Source: Tomocerus qinae (lineage: Eukaryota > Arthropoda > Collembola > Entomobryomorpha > Tomoceridae). Taken from it: a stretch of DNA of 64,000 nt. This document shows, piece after piece, positions 21,468 through 34,600 of this stretch. Positions within the stretch are counted from its first letter, which is position 1. Every line of letters begins with the position of its first letter. The notes under the pieces were generated by a model. The model worked only from the letters and a program-made list of their open reading frames with translations. It did no database searches and was not told the origin of the DNA. The translations under genes and the position numbers were made by a program. The stretch is taken from assembly GCA_020055645.1 (NCBI GenBank), contig CM034548.1, positions 4,030,001-4,094,000 of the forward strand, in the 5' to 3' direction.

Positions 21468-22720
21468 CCTCCCGAGTAGTAGTACGTCCTCAGTGATAAT
21501 ACTCACAGTAGTACTCCTACTAGTAGTACCTTCCGATAGTAGTACCTCCTAATAGTAGTACCTCCCACTAGTAGTACCTCCCACTAGTAGTACCTCCCAA
21601 TAGTAGTACCTCCTAATAGTAGTACCTCCCACTAGTAGTACCTCCCACTAGTAGTATCTCCCAATAGTAGTACCACCCACTAGTAGTACCTCCCAATAGT
21701 AGTACCTCCCAATAGTAGTACCTCCCACTGGTAGTACCTCCCACTGGTAGTACCTCCCACTAGTAGTACCTCCCAATAGTAGTACCTCCTAATAGTAGTA
21801 CCTCCCACTAGTAGTACCTCCCACTAGTAGTACCTCCCAATAGTAGTACCTCCTAATAGTAGTACCTCCCACTAGTAGTATCTCCCAATAGTAGTACCTC
21901 CCACTAGTAGTACCTCCCACTAGTAGTACCTCCCACTAGTAGTACCTCCCAATAGTAGTACCTCCTAATAGTAGTACCTCCCACTAGTAGTACCTCCCAC
22001 TAGTAGTACCTCCCAATAGTAGTACCTGCTAATAGTAGTACCTCCCACTAGTGGTACCTCCCAATAGTAGTACCTCCCACTAGTAGTACCTCGCAATAGT
22101 AGTACCTCCCAATAGTAGTACCTCCCAATAGTAGTACCTCCCAATATTAGTACCTCCCAATAGTAGTACCTCCCAATATTAGTACCTCCCAATAGTAGTA
22201 CCTCCCAATATTAGTACCTCCCAATAGTAGTACCTCCCAATATTAGTACCTCCCAATAGTAGTACCTCCCAATATTAGTACCTCCCAATAGTAGTACCTC
22301 CCAATATTAGTACCTCCCAATATTAGTACCTCCCAATAGTAGTACCTCTCCTGTAGTAATACTTCCCACTAGTAGTACCTCCGCTGTAATAATACTTCCC
22401 GCTAGTAATACTTCCCACTAGTAGTACCTCCGCTGTAATAATACTTCCCGCTAGTAATACCTCCCCTATGGTTATACCTCCCACTAGTAGTACCTCCCCT
22501 CTGTTAATACCTCCCACTAGTAGTACCTCCCCTCTGTTAATACCTCCCACTAGTAGTACCTCCCCTCTGTTAATACCTCCCACTAGTAGTACCTCCCCTC
22601 TGTTAATACCTCCCACTAGTAGTACCTCCCCTCTGTTAATACCTCCCACTAGTAGTACCTCCCCTCTGTTAATACCTCCCGCTAGTACTACCCCCGCTAG
22701 TACTACCCCCGCTAGTACTC
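21468..22720. repeat. Minisatellite, 16-bp unit (AGTAGTACCTCCCAMT), with higher-order variants
   Basis: About 75 tandem copies of a 16-bp unit occur, with ACTAGTAGTACCTCCC and AATAGTAGTACCTCCC as the commonest forms. Two higher-order patterns are visible. Around 22130-22330, units with AATAGTAG and AATATTAG alternate (32-bp period). At 22484-22690 a 33-bp unit (CTCCCCTCTGTTAATAC plus the 16-mer) repeats six times. Because 16 is not a multiple of three, the long open frames over it on both strands (GRYYYWEV-type and TSSTSPLLIPP-type peptides) are repeat translations, not genes. Confidence 0.95.
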
Positions 22721-22724
22721 ACAA

Positions 22725-25700
22725 TACGAAAATTGTTGATTTGAGAGAGGTTGAGACGAAATATAATAGAAGAAAATTTCTTCTGTTCACATGTTCTAAA
22801 GTTAATATAATTGTAATTATTAGTACATTTATGTATATGAGACTGGGGATGTTGTAAGAACATTTTGTTTAGACATTTTTATATAATCGCATTGTGAAAA
22901 ATAAATTAATTTTATGCAATGAATGTAAAGATTATATTGTTAGGTGTAGTTTACGTATTTTTCAATTTTTTTTGGCCAAAATTTAACGCACAATATTTTA
23001 TTTTGATACTAACTTTGTTCGTACTGGGTATAGTGTACGAATACCTTGGGGAAAGTGGTCGAAATTATTTGATGACGAAAGAAAGATTAAAACAGACTTT
23101 TTCTCTCCTTTTATTGAAGTTGCCTTTTTTGTAGAGGCAGTCCTTAAGGGATTTTTCTTTTTTCTTTAAATGTCGATTTTTTTTACTTTTCTTCTATAAA
23201 TAGTGACACATGTGGTAAAATATTTTTTATGCCCCGCTTGGAAGAAAAGAGTGTTTGCATCCGTCATTCTTATTTGTTGATGAGAATTGGCTTATGATTT
23301 AAAATTGTAACCAAATCGTAATATCACCTTTATTGCAAATATTCGTCAACTATACCCATACCGACTTTGCCGGAATTCATTTTCTTTGAAAACATTTGTA
23401 ATGATAGTCACAATTAACAGTGTATATCATTTGTAGAAATATTTTATCTTTGTCAAAATTTATTCTCTTTAATATCCTTGCAATATATCTCTGTGCAAAA
23501 TCTTGTAAAACTTTGAAAGTTTATTTTTGCACGTTTTTTGACTCGCTAAAGTTAGTTTCATTTTTATAAAATGCTGTACAAACCGGATTTTTATAATTTT
23601 TTGCCATGACATCTTTAATGAAGTACTACGTATTTTGAAAATTTTGTACAACAAATAAAGTCACGGTTCCTTGAAAATTCTTTAGTTCGTACACTATACC
23701 CATTCGTACACTATCCACAGTCTCCCCCTACTACCAGCAGCATTTGTTGTAGTATTGGTGCCTTAATGAAAATTTTCGTACAAACATTTGTACTTTTGTA
23801 AAAGCCTGCCAGGTTGGCCACTCTGAAATTTACTGCTAACTACAATAAAATAATATATTATCAAGTAAGTAATAGCTGTGACTATTATAATTTCGACTTA
23901 ACCTTTTTACTTTGCCGTATTTTGTCCTTCAGTTTGCAGTATTGCAAGTATTGCGTATTTGTCAGTCGTCTGGGAAGTAGTATCAGAGGGAGGAGTTTCC
24001 TACCTAAGATTCCGTTGATATTTGTTCTGAAAATGGGATATGAATTTATGCATTCAAACTATTTAAAGACAGAAGATAGTTTAAGTAATGCCGTAGGACA
24101 AAAAACCAATGGTTGCTTAAATCAATTCATAGTTCATTGTTTTTTTCGAGAACGTCTATTAAGTATATCATTTGGTGCCAGAAAAGAAATTTAACCAACA
24201 GATTACTGATTATACCTATATCCTGCAAATACATTGTTAATTTCAGTGGATATATATGTCAATATTGTAGATTTGGAAATACTTATTTATCAAAAATGAG
24301 ATTTTGTCTCAAAAAGACAGTTTTGACCTTCTGGTAAAGAAATATAATATAATCATAATTTTTACAAATTTTTGTGCGACACATTCTGTATAATATAGGT
24401 GAGATATAGGTGAGTCGTTAGCTTCTGGGTAAAAGTCTGTATATGTTACACAATGTTATAACTTATGACATCTCGTTATATACTAATATGAATTATATAC
24501 ATTTATGTATGTATGTATATATTTATGAATGGTACTAAACATATTTTATACACGGTGTCAAACAATTATCATCACTTCCCGTATTGTTATTACAAACAAC
24601 TTTTTGCCAAGTCATATTTAACAGCATTAAAATTGTCGATGGGGATGAATAATAAGAAATTTGTTTTTGAGCTGTATTATATTTATGAGTAGATTAACCT
24701 CTAGAATATATTATAGTCGGGGAAGTGAGTTATAGATATTTCAATGAAAGCGATAAATATGGAAAGGACAAAGTAGATTAAAAATATCACTTTACCCCGT
24801 CTCACTCTATACCTTAGAGAAACTTGTGTAATTTACAAGAACCTTGTTATTGGGTATTTACAATGAGCATAAGGGAATTCAATATATCATTGCATTTAAT
24901 AGCCTAATTTTTTCCATCTCATTTCAACTAACTGAACACGGTGATGGAATAACAAGTAGGCCACTAATAATCTGCATTATCAATACTACAATAACTAGAC
25001 TGCATATTTATTATGATGCACATCTACTGTTTGATATTAGTAACCAATCATTCTTCTGACAATAAGTAGTAGGAGCAAGAATGCTTTCCTGTAGGTTCAC
25101 TGTGCGCGGACAAGTATCATTGAAAGTCAGTTCAGATCAGACCATGAAAAGGAGATAGAGTAACAAAATGTGAATGTAGCAGGTAGCTGCGTAGATGATA
25201 ATAATCATAATATTATTATCTGCTGGAAGTTAAAGCTGATACATTTGCTGAAACGATTGGTCATTCATGATTGAGATAAAGTACACTGGTCTATAAGGGG
25301 CTCTTATAATATATTCAGAAGAAGGCAGGGTAGAAGCAACTGAGTTGATGGTAGCAGTAGAGAAAGATGAATAGTCAGTACTCAGTTCTGAGTTAGTAAT
25401 TGCATACAAATAATATAATCAAGAGTGTTCAGATATAGTCCATAAAGACAGAGAACTACAAGCTAAATACTTAGCTCTACAAAAAGGGTCTTAATAGCCG
25501 GTAAGCAATTGGAATGACTGGAAAATGCATCTTTTCATCTAATGTTTCTCAATGGCCTGATATGATAAATAATCGGAAAAACAACCTGTTCTCTCTCTCA
25601 ACTATTCATCCTCTCCAAGAAAAAAGATCAACCAGCTATGCATAATATGCAACAATTTATATCACAATGCGCTTACGTTCAACCTTGAAATCTCTTTCTC

Positions 25701-27840
25701 TTAATTTATCTGTGTTGAACTAATCTCACTGTGCGCTGTATACTAAACAAGGAGAGTGAATCCTTTTTTATGGCTTACGCAAGTAGGAAAAAGACTTTTT
25801 CATGTATACGTTACCATCCCAGACAACATCGGGCACAAATACCTACCTATGTGTAGCCTACTTAGCCAATTCGGCTCGAACCTCTCTTTTCAGACCACGT
25901 CAATCCTTAATCAAATACATAATATATTATAAAATTTACAGCATAGTAAACTACAGGCATATTACACTTACAACAGTTAACAGGTCTAACTCAACTTATA
26001 TTGAATGTACTTATATAATCAACCAGAATTTAATGTAAAAACCAATGGCCATATCATCAAGACAAAATAAAACCAATACTAAATATCCTACTGGAAGTTT
26101 TATGGAAAATGAGTCATTTGGTCATAAAAATATTACGTCAAGAAAGTTGTTGATAAAAATTAAAAAAGAATAATATTGGTTATCCAATCCACATAAATTT
26201 AAGATTTAAACTAAAAATATTTGTTTTATTACTATCTTTCGAAATAGGAAAAGCCTATTTGCAAATGTAAAACGAAATATGGATATATGTAATCGCTTAA
26301 GGAGTCGGTTACAGTAAATAAATGTGGCAGTGGTCGCCATTGGGGCATTAAGAATTGACTTGTTTGATAAACAGTCTACAGTTTCTACAATTCTTTAATT
26401 ACTATTTAAATTTTATTGTTATTTAATTCTATTTCCCTACTACTTCTACATAATATACTCGGCAGCTTGGAATGCAATATTCAGTTAGGTGTTGACTTAG
26501 GTCTGAAAAGTGAAGGGTCGAGTTTGGTAGGCCAAGATCCACCACAATTTGGCTAGGCCGATTACACCACGGCCAGTCCCTGTGGCCTGTGATTGATCTG
26601 GGACAGTGACATATATTCCTACGTGCTAAGATGAGTACAGGTGTGGTAATATTCTGGGAACGGAGTGGACAAGCATCTTAAACCACTTTAGTAGCAATAC
26701 AAAAAATGTTGAAACTCCAACTATATGAAAGTATCTCATGGCATGGCAGTGTAATGCATAAAGTTCTGCTTGTCTGCAAGATTATCAAACGTTGTACTAG
26801 AGGTCTTCAATAATAAATACAGAAATTAATTGTCAGTCCGCTTGGGCTTATCCTATTATTTTAGAGTATCTATTTCTAATATCAGCAAAATCAGTCAAGG
26901 CATGGAGTGGGTCGGGATGAAATTCCGCCTTTCTCTTCAGGCTCATAATCTTCACTCACTTGTTTGATTGCATTTTTATTCGACAAACCCGGAGATAAGC
27001 TTTAGGTCTAGTCAATGAATGGGAGTACTTTCGTTGAACGAGTACTTGATTACCCAGCGATACAAAGGAGATTGGACGGCTAATAGCTTCTATACTTCCG
27101 TAATAGCTTTTATATTTTCTCGGCTAAATCCCAATGAGTTCACTGCGCACAGATCCCATATTTTTCTGTTAGTTATATAACTAGCATGACCAGGAATCTA
27201 AAAGTTAGTTTTATCAGCCGAATGTCCCTGAGACAGATTTACTTACAAACTCCAAAGAAACATTGACAACCTATACGAATAGGTACACTCAGTTTATCAT
27301 TATTATCATGATTTTATCGTGAAGCATTCAAAGCAGAAGAAAATCAAAAATTTGCTTATAATCCTTTACGAAAACTATCAGACTCTTGCTAAGGTTTACT
27401 ATGTTCTTATTGTATCTGCGGTCAACATCAGTAAAAGTCATTACTAAATTTATGTTCCTGTAAGTAGTGCTTGGAAACAAAATAATAGATATTTCTAAAG
27501 GTATGTGAAAGTATACAAAAATATAATAAATTAGCTGTATTCCTGAATTTCTATAGCTTAAAAATTGTCATAAATTAAGTTGATAAGTATACTTGAGTGT
27601 TACTTTGCTAATTAGAAGTTTCTACAAAGACACAATCAACAATATATCTGAACACAATAATAATGCAAATGCTGTAAATGTGTGTGTCGTATAAACTGTG
27701 TCATGTAAATTGTGTCGTCGTGTAAATGTAATTGCTTTTTCATCGATTTACAATGAATTATATAAACATTACCAAATATGTGATTTTGATGAGACTATTA
27801 CGTAAGGCCTTTGATATGTAAGTTGTCTACAGAGTGTTAA
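22725..27840. other. AT-rich interval with no supported gene
   Basis: A 17-bp inverted pair, TGGGTATAGTGTACGAA at 23025-23041 and its complement at 23686-23702, sits inside a possible larger inverted pair (GAGACTGGGGAT near 22841 and ATCCACAGTCTC near 23715). This may be a transposon relic of about 0.9 kb. Frames at 22919-23134 and 23814-24194 (+) are hydrophobic and AT-rich, most likely chance. A GC-richer patch at 26480-26680 has no recognisable content. Confidence 0.4.
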
Positions 27841-28047
27841 ATGTTTGCCAACAGAATGGGGAAATTGTTCTTTAAAGTTCCTAGAACAGAGCCACTGAAA
27901 ATTCGAGAGTCTCGGCGAAGACCAGCTCAACTCACTTTTGATGATTTGGGTAGATGGATGCGAAATTTTTTCAATAGTGGAATGGATTACATTTATGTGA
28001 GACATTTTGCAACTACCTTTTATATCTCAAGACTAATGCATAAGTAA
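27841..28047 (+). CDS. Candidate exon, possibly upstream part of the 28837 gene
   Basis: This is a 68-codon ATG frame. The second in-frame ATG (27856) has the better start context (A at -3, G at +4). The peptide begins MGKLFFKVPRTEPLKIRESR, is basic, then reads TFDDLGRWMRNFFNSGMDYI. A GTGAGA donor at 27997 falls on a codon boundary. The acceptor at 28836 in front of the larger frame is also phase 0, so splicing would fuse the two in frame across an 840-bp intron. No domain recognised. The alternative is a chance ORF ending at 28047. Confidence 0.3.
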   Translation: MFANRMGKLFFKVPRTEPLKIRESRRRPAQLTFDDLGRWMRNFFNSGMDYIYVRHFATTFYISRLMHK

Positions 28048-28836
28048 AGGCGTGTAATTGAATTCTGAGTGTAATTAACAATTACTATAGTACAAGTAGT
28101 ACAAGTACAGTTTTCCTTTTGATATGTCCCCTGTGAAACCAAAGTTTAATCCCTGCGATAACTGTAAACAAAAATTACAATTATTTCAACAGTTTTTGAT
28201 CATAAATCATACCTCATAGCTCTGTTGACTACCTCTTGTACTTAGGTAAAGTGTATTTCATTTTAGGTGTTCTTATTAATCTCGGCAACTGGAAATACCA
28301 CATCCAGGTGATATGCTCACCATTCAAAGACTGCCCAAGTTACATTAAATAATCTTAAGATTCATTTCACTTGATTAAATAATGATGGTTCAAAAAATTT
28401 ACTAAAAAATAAAAGGTGCAAAATAATTTAAACACACTTGAAGAAGATGGAAGCAGATCATCTCCGGATTAAAAACAACTGAGGGAAAAATTCCCAAACG
28501 AACGTTAAGAATGACCCTAAAACTATCGCTTAAAAATAATGGGGAAATCCTTAAAAATTGAGCACAATTTTGAATGGCTTGACATTTTGATAAACATCTG
28601 TCAATTATGTAAAGATAGGCTTTCGAGTGTTACAATTTCACTGGCATACTGCTTAGGTTAAGCACAGGCGTTCTATTTTATTGATCGCAGTGTCCATATT
28701 AATTTGGCTTTAGACGGTCTTTAGAATGGTGTACATCACTTGGCTGGGCTTTTTCTGGTTGCGGAAGTCAATAAGATTACGACTAAAATGAAAGAGCTCA
28801 GAGGGTGAATATGAGCAGTTACATCAATTAATGTAG

Positions 28837-29583
28837 GTGGGAACTGTGCAGAACCTTATTAGACGGGCTTCACCAGAACGGGCGGAACTCATCGCGAATT
28901 ACATCAGGACTAAATACAAAGGCGGAGACAATCCAAAACAGGAAGAAGACGAGAGTTTTGAGGAAATGGCAAACATCTCAAGACCGAGGACATCTTCTGC
29001 CACTTTGGCAGCCGCAAGGAACAGGAATTTAGCAGAAGACGAAATACAAGTTGTGCCAGAGGAGACAGTGAAGGAGAAGAAAGGGAAAAATTATTCTAGA
29101 TTCCCTGCTAAAACAGGCAATTATGACAATTCAGACAAGGCTGTCAAATTTGACACAACCCCCAAACCTAGCATTTCTGCTAGACCGAGCACTTCTGTTA
29201 AACCGGGCTTTTCCCCCAAATCGTGCATTTCCAATAAACAGGGCACTTCTCCGAAACCTTTTCCTAAACGGGTCATTTATGACAAACCGGTCGTTTTTGA
29301 TAAACCTGGCACTTCTGCTTTAACGGGCATTTCTGCTAACCCAGGCACTTCAGCTAAACCGGACACTTCTACTAAACCGGGAACTTCTGCTTACTCCGGA
29401 ACTTCGGGTAGAGCTGGAAATGCGAGAATAAGGAAAAATGATCTTTCGGGAAAGGAAAAGCTACTGAGGTCAAAGAAGCAAACAGAAAAGAAAGAAGATA
29501 TGGAGGAGAAAGAAAGAGAAAAAGAAAAGTCAAAGAGCAGGACCAAGAATTTTTTTTTAAACATCTTCAGAAAATTTAAATAA
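28837..29583 (+). CDS. Probable terminal coding exon: protein with KPGTSA-type hexapeptide repeats and a Lys/Glu-rich tail
   Basis: The 248-codon open frame is the longest in the window and is much less AT-rich than its flanks. It opens directly after TAG at 28834-28836, which reads as a splice acceptor (AATTAATGTAG|GTGGGA). There is no early ATG (the first is codon 44), so it is more likely a last exon than a complete gene. Residues 5-30 form a helix-like basic stretch (QNLIRRASPERAELIANYIR). Residues 110-191 hold about twelve degenerate copies of a six-residue repeat, consensus K-P-G-T-S-A. Residues 198-236 are a Lys/Glu-rich probable coiled or charged segment, and the end (KNFFLNIFRKFK) is an amphipathic basic tail. 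The repeat keeps its 18-bp phase with no frameshift, which supports selection on the protein. Most of the protein is probably disordered. Family not recognised. Confidence 0.5.
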   Translation: MGTVQNLIRRASPERAELIANYIRTKYKGGDNPKQEEDESFEEMANISRPRTSSATLAAARNRNLAEDEIQVVPEETVKEKKGKNYSRFPAKTGNYDNSDKAVKFDTTPKPSISARPSTSVKPGFSPKSCISNKQGTSPKPFPKRVIYDKPVVFDKPGTSALTGISANPGTSAKPDTSTKPGTSAYSGTSGRAGNARIRKNDLSGKEKLLRSKKQTEKKEDMEEKEREKEKSKSRTKNFFLNIFRKFK

Positions 29584-29589
29584 TTTGTC

Positions 29590-30640
29590 TCAATCAAAGA
29601 CGACTTGGACAACCTGCTCTTTGTTGTTCTTAATGTCGTTCCTATTCTCTAACATGTGTCAAATCTCAAAGGAATGCATACTATGTCACCTAGGTGCGTG
29701 TTATTATATCATCTTAAGATAGATCCATTCTTTATTCATGTCGGGGATGAACAATATTCAGTACACAACTATAATATAATCCTAATTATTTTACCTCACA
29801 TTTTATATTACCATTCAAACTCAAATGCAAATTAAAAATCGACTTTTTCGGTTTGAAATATTACTCAATATTAAAAGTAACAAAATAGACGTTTCAATTT
29901 GTAATATCACTTGCTTGTCGGAAATTCTCTTGAATTGAAATATAAACTGGATAATACATTCATAGTATGAATATTCCTCACCCTCGCATGAACAACTTTT
30001 GAATGGGGCTAACCTAAATGGATTATAATTAACCGGGTTAAGGATTCAGAATTTGAACGAGTTGTCAGTTGGTATGATGAGTTTCATTTTCAGTTGCAGT
30101 TGAGGAGACTCTTTACCTTTATCTTAATTGTTTGGCACTATAACAGTAGTTGCCATATTGTTATATTGCTGATTTGCTGTACAAACTATACAGCAAATCA
30201 GAATCTCTATATTATTCCTTTCTATTATGATGTCTTGTATTGTCCCTAAATATGTAAATGTATGCATGTAAATGTCGTCAAAATTTTTTACCTGTATTTC
30301 AATTTCAACAAATTTCCACTCGTTCAAGGGCTGAATCTTTGAGCGGTTAGAATGGATTTTTTAGACTAATCGGATTACGATTGAGATTAGCAACTAGGAT
30401 TAATATGTTTCTAGTATACAGTATGTAATGTAACAGTACTCTTTCTATGCATGCAATGATTCATGCGCTGCTTATATACTCTTTAACTTTACAAATCCAA
30501 AATAAATCGATTAATGAGGATTAATGAAGATTCACTCTAGAATAGTTGGCAGTTAGTACGAATTTCTAGTTCGGCTAATAATTTTTGTGTCAATAAGTAA
30601 AATAGGTCTGTCCATTAACACAAGACTTTAAATTAAAATC
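29590..30640. other. AT-rich 3' flank and hairpin
   Basis: This is the possible 3' flank of the preceding frame; the only near-canonical polyadenylation word is ATTAAA near 29831. A perfect 13-bp hairpin lies at 30169-30201. Nothing else is recognised. Confidence 0.4.
30169..30201. repeat. Perfect 13-bp hairpin with 7-base loop
   Basis: CTGATTTGCTGTA (30169-30181) and TACAGCAAATCAG (30189-30201) pair perfectly around CAAACTA. The pairing does not continue outward, so the stem is shorter than a normal microRNA precursor and I do not call one. Confidence 0.6.
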
Positions 30641-31660
30641 TCTGTGCCAAAATTTAACGCTTTAAAAACTGTAGACAGTAGATTAAAATCATACCATATC
30701 AAATTGTGGTAAGATGATGACCACAGGAATCGGTACAGCTTATGAAAAAATTTTGTAACACATTTTTCAAGGTTGACAAATGTGAATATAACTCAAAAGC
30801 CTTGGATGAATGTCAAAGAGATACCTTTAATTGTGAATCGTTGTTGTGAATGCTGGAAGGGTTATTACACCCATTGAATGAACCTAGCATTATATAATTC
30901 TAACAATATGTACAATATAATGTAATTTATTCGTAATAACCGACTGTGTAATGTACATGTCAACCGCTGTTTCAAAATTAAAATTTTAAAAACTGTGTAG
31001 TAGGTTAAAACCATACCATATAAAAATGTGGTAGTATAATGTTCTTACGAATCAGTACAGCTTACTTTATGTAAATCTCAATGTCAATTTGATTCAAATC
31101 ATTTTCTTTGTGTAGTTTTAAGAAACAAAAATTGTAACACTTTTTTCAAGGTTAAAAAATAGCATGAGCATAGCTCGGTAGCCATGGATGTTAGTCATAA
31201 AATGTTGTTGTTGTAAATGCTAGGAGTGTCATTACACCCATTGAGTTAATCTAACAATATATGATTCTAATGATCTATATAATATGATGTAATTTATAAA
31301 TAAAACTGTGTATTGTCCATGTCAACCGCTGTGTCAAAATTAACATTTGAAAAACTATGGGCAGTAGGTTAAAAACCATAATGTACCATATCAAAATGTA
31401 GTAATAAGATGTTCTTAAGAATCAGTGCAGCTTACTTCATGAAACAAAAATTGTAACACTTTTTTCAAGGTTGAAAAATGTGAGTATATCTCATTAGCCA
31501 TAGATGTAAGTCAAAGTCATTGAAATGTGAATCGTTATTGTGAATGTTGGAAGGGTCATTACACCCATTTAGTAAATCTAACAACGTATAATTATTCTAT
31601 CAATATTTATAATATAAAGTAAGTAATCTATTCGTAAAAACCGACTGTGTAATGTCAACG
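30641..31660 (+). repeat. Three tandem copies of a ~320-380 bp repeat
   Basis: Copies begin near 30641, 30958 and 31319. Each runs, in order, through a GTSAAAATTAAMRYTTWAAA block, ACCATACCATAT or a variant, AATCRGTRCAGCTTA, TTGTAACACWTTTTTCAAGG, a GTCATTACACCCATT block and ACCGACTGTGTAATGT. Anchors (TTGTAACAC at 30753, 31132 and 31451) give spacings of 379 and 319; the middle copy carries an extra segment of about 55 bp. Copies are diverged, so the array is old. There is no ORF. Confidence 0.8.
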
Positions 31661-34600
31661 CAGTCCTAGTTCAGCTCCTGCAATTATCATGGAATAGTAT
31701 TTCATATAATATTTCTGAACTATAATTAAGTGTGCCCTTTGCCTAATGGTTGAACGTCTATAAATGTCTGTTTGCAAGTGATTTATTTCAAGACTGCAGA
31801 AAAGCAAGTTTAAGCTTCAATGATAGAATGACTTTATTGCTTGTATATCGTACCTATTAAAATGAATTGTATTTCATTGCAGCCTCATGAAGGCATATTA
31901 TACATATCTAGATCTAGTCTAGTACATAAAGGAGATGCATTTTATTTGACTAGTTATTAACTTGTTAGCGATACAATATTATTTTATTTTCAATGAATTA
32001 TTTCAAGGTGTGAGAGAACGATAATTAAGGAAAACGCACACAGTACGCTTAATTTAGGCCTATAAGAATTACAATTTCATGGATTTTAAGAATTAGCTTC
32101 AGTTACCTGTTCAATTATCAAGTCAAGAATATAATGCATTTATGTAAACTGTAATGTGGAACTCTATTGTGATCGTGAAAAGAATTGATGTCGCTTTATA
32201 TATTGTAACCAATCATTACCTGACACTAACAAAACTTTTGTGATAAGCGTATTCAGACCGCTTAACATAATTAATTTGTTCATCTGTTACTCTCTGTTCC
32301 AACAAATCTCAATGTTAAGTAAATAGTTGGTGAAAGGTGACCGAGTCTGTGAGAAAATCAAACGAATTTATTACGTATTTGCCAACCTAGTCCTGTGCAT
32401 CCATCAGCTACAACTACTAGAGATATAGTTCATAAAGAGGCATAAAGAGTTCATAGATGGTGAATGACGAAGTAGACGATTTTCAGAGCGGAAGGAATTT
32501 GCACATCAAATACACAGATTTAATTACCTGGTCTGGCACTACATTGATATGCGTCTGCTGTGAATGAGGTATGGCATCCTATTCAACTGTATTTGTACAA
32601 TCATGACTTTCCTTGCTAACTAACTGTACTAAGTAAACTGAGATTCATTTCGCTATTGATTTTGTGAAACAAAATTGCAGCCGCATAAATCCGCATAATA
32701 TTTGACCTATTCAATCGTTCAATTTCTAACGATACACTTGCCATTGTATTAAGGTTCATATTTACAGCATTAATGAAGAGATATGTTTACTAAAACCGAG
32801 CCACTGAATTTGGTCGATTTTGGAGAGTAGTAGTCAATTGGTAAAATTAGCCAGACTAAAATAAATAATACTACACTTTTTACTACACAATTAGAAAGCA
32901 TATCTAAAAATCAGTTTAATCAGCAACATAAAAAATACAAAATGTAACTCCAAATGTCTGTTTTCAAGTATTTCTTTATGAAAGTATTCATTAGAAGTGG
33001 GATTAATATGCTAAATGAGGTAGTTGTAGGTTAATCAATATGGACGGTTTGATTTTATTCATTGTATTTGAGTATAATGTAACACAAATACATCTCGTTA
33101 CAATAAAACTGTACAAATACAATGTATTTGTATTAATGTCCCATGTTTTCACTTTTTGACTAATTTCTTAAACGTCTTCCCTACCTGGAATATGTATCTT
33201 ATTTATATTTATACTTTGGCCTGCAAGCGGATATTTATCTTATTTGTCATGCTAATTTCGAATATTGCGAACCGCAACATATTTGTATCTTCACGTTAAA
33301 GTTTACCCTTTATTGAAAGACATAGTAAGCAAAGTGTTTGGCCCACATACTATACTGTATGGGCTTTGAATGGGCACATTTAGTATAGGCCGACTTGATG
33401 TGCATAATATTTGTAACGAGACTTTTGGTTTAGAAGTTGACTGACTTGACTTGTGACGTGACTGGCAATAAAACTATGCATTAACATTGTCTTAAGCAGT
33501 ATTCAGACTGCCAATATCGAGTATAGCCTACAATGTGGCAGTTTACATAGGCTATTGCTGTGGAATGGGATTGTGAAGGATAGATTGCTTTCATTTCGAA
33601 CATTAGTTTGTTGGAAGTTCAAGTTGCGTAGTGAGTTGCAGTTTCAGTTGCATTGCAAAGATATGCTAGAGACAGATAGCAGTTGTAATGAGAATGTTTA
33701 TATGTGTCTTTCCACCCTATCTGCCTTCAATCTCCCTTTTTTAATTTTCAGACTGAGTCCTGTCTGACTCACTATGAGTGCATACACAGAAAGAAAAGCC
33801 ACAATACTGGAATAATTGTCAGTGGCACTAGAGAATTCGCTATTTAAAGAGTAGAGCAGTAGAATAGACAGGCGTGTGACTAGGAAATATTATTTGTATG
33901 TACTCGCTGTAGACAATCCTTATAGTAGATGACAATGAATGTGTTTAGCAACTTTCCTCTGCATTTTAATTTCATTTAATTAGCTTCCCGGAGCGAAGTC
34001 GCGGCATTTTTTCTAGCTCCATTTGTATTCCGGTGAAAAAGTGACTTTGTCACCAACTTGCTTTTCTCCCTTGTCTTATTTGCATTAGGAAAATCACTAA
34101 TGCATTTGTCCGTGTAAACTCTTATGGTAGGTACATTGTATTTACTATTTGTAATAAGTTTTAGCTCTTCTTCATGCAAACTTCAGGTCTGGAAAGAAAA
34201 ATGCTGATTCACCCTAACGTCAACTTAGTCAACTTCATATTTATTTCTGTATTCATTAATTCATTTTATAATTATGCCAAAATTTTAAAACAATAATTGA
34301 GCGTTGTATAAAGTTCATTTTTGGCAGATAAACCAAGTCTGAAAGTAATCGTCTTTTAAATTCGGTGCAAAAGAGGTACAGATATCAATGTGACAATGTC
34401 ATGACGAGGGCATAGGCAGACAGTACAACTTTAGCCCATTAATCCCATTCAGACAGTTTTAATTTGTTCACACTAATGAATGATTGTGAATGCTGTAATG
34501 TAATTTCGTGTCAAATTCGTTTTGTTCCACCAAAGTGCATCATTATTTTTATGTCCTTTGTAATGCACTTTTGTATGGTTGGTTGGTTTCTGCAATAAAT

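Noticed and set aside
22323-22857. Long open frames over the minisatellite (both strands)
   Set aside because: The unit lacks stop codons in these frames, so openness comes from the repeat itself.
30169-30201. MicroRNA precursor
   Set aside because: The stem is only 13 bp with a 7-base loop and does not extend outward.
33976-34179. Minus-strand ORF preceded by a strong acceptor-like tract
   Set aside because: The acceptor would enter a frame with an immediate in-frame stop before the ORF.
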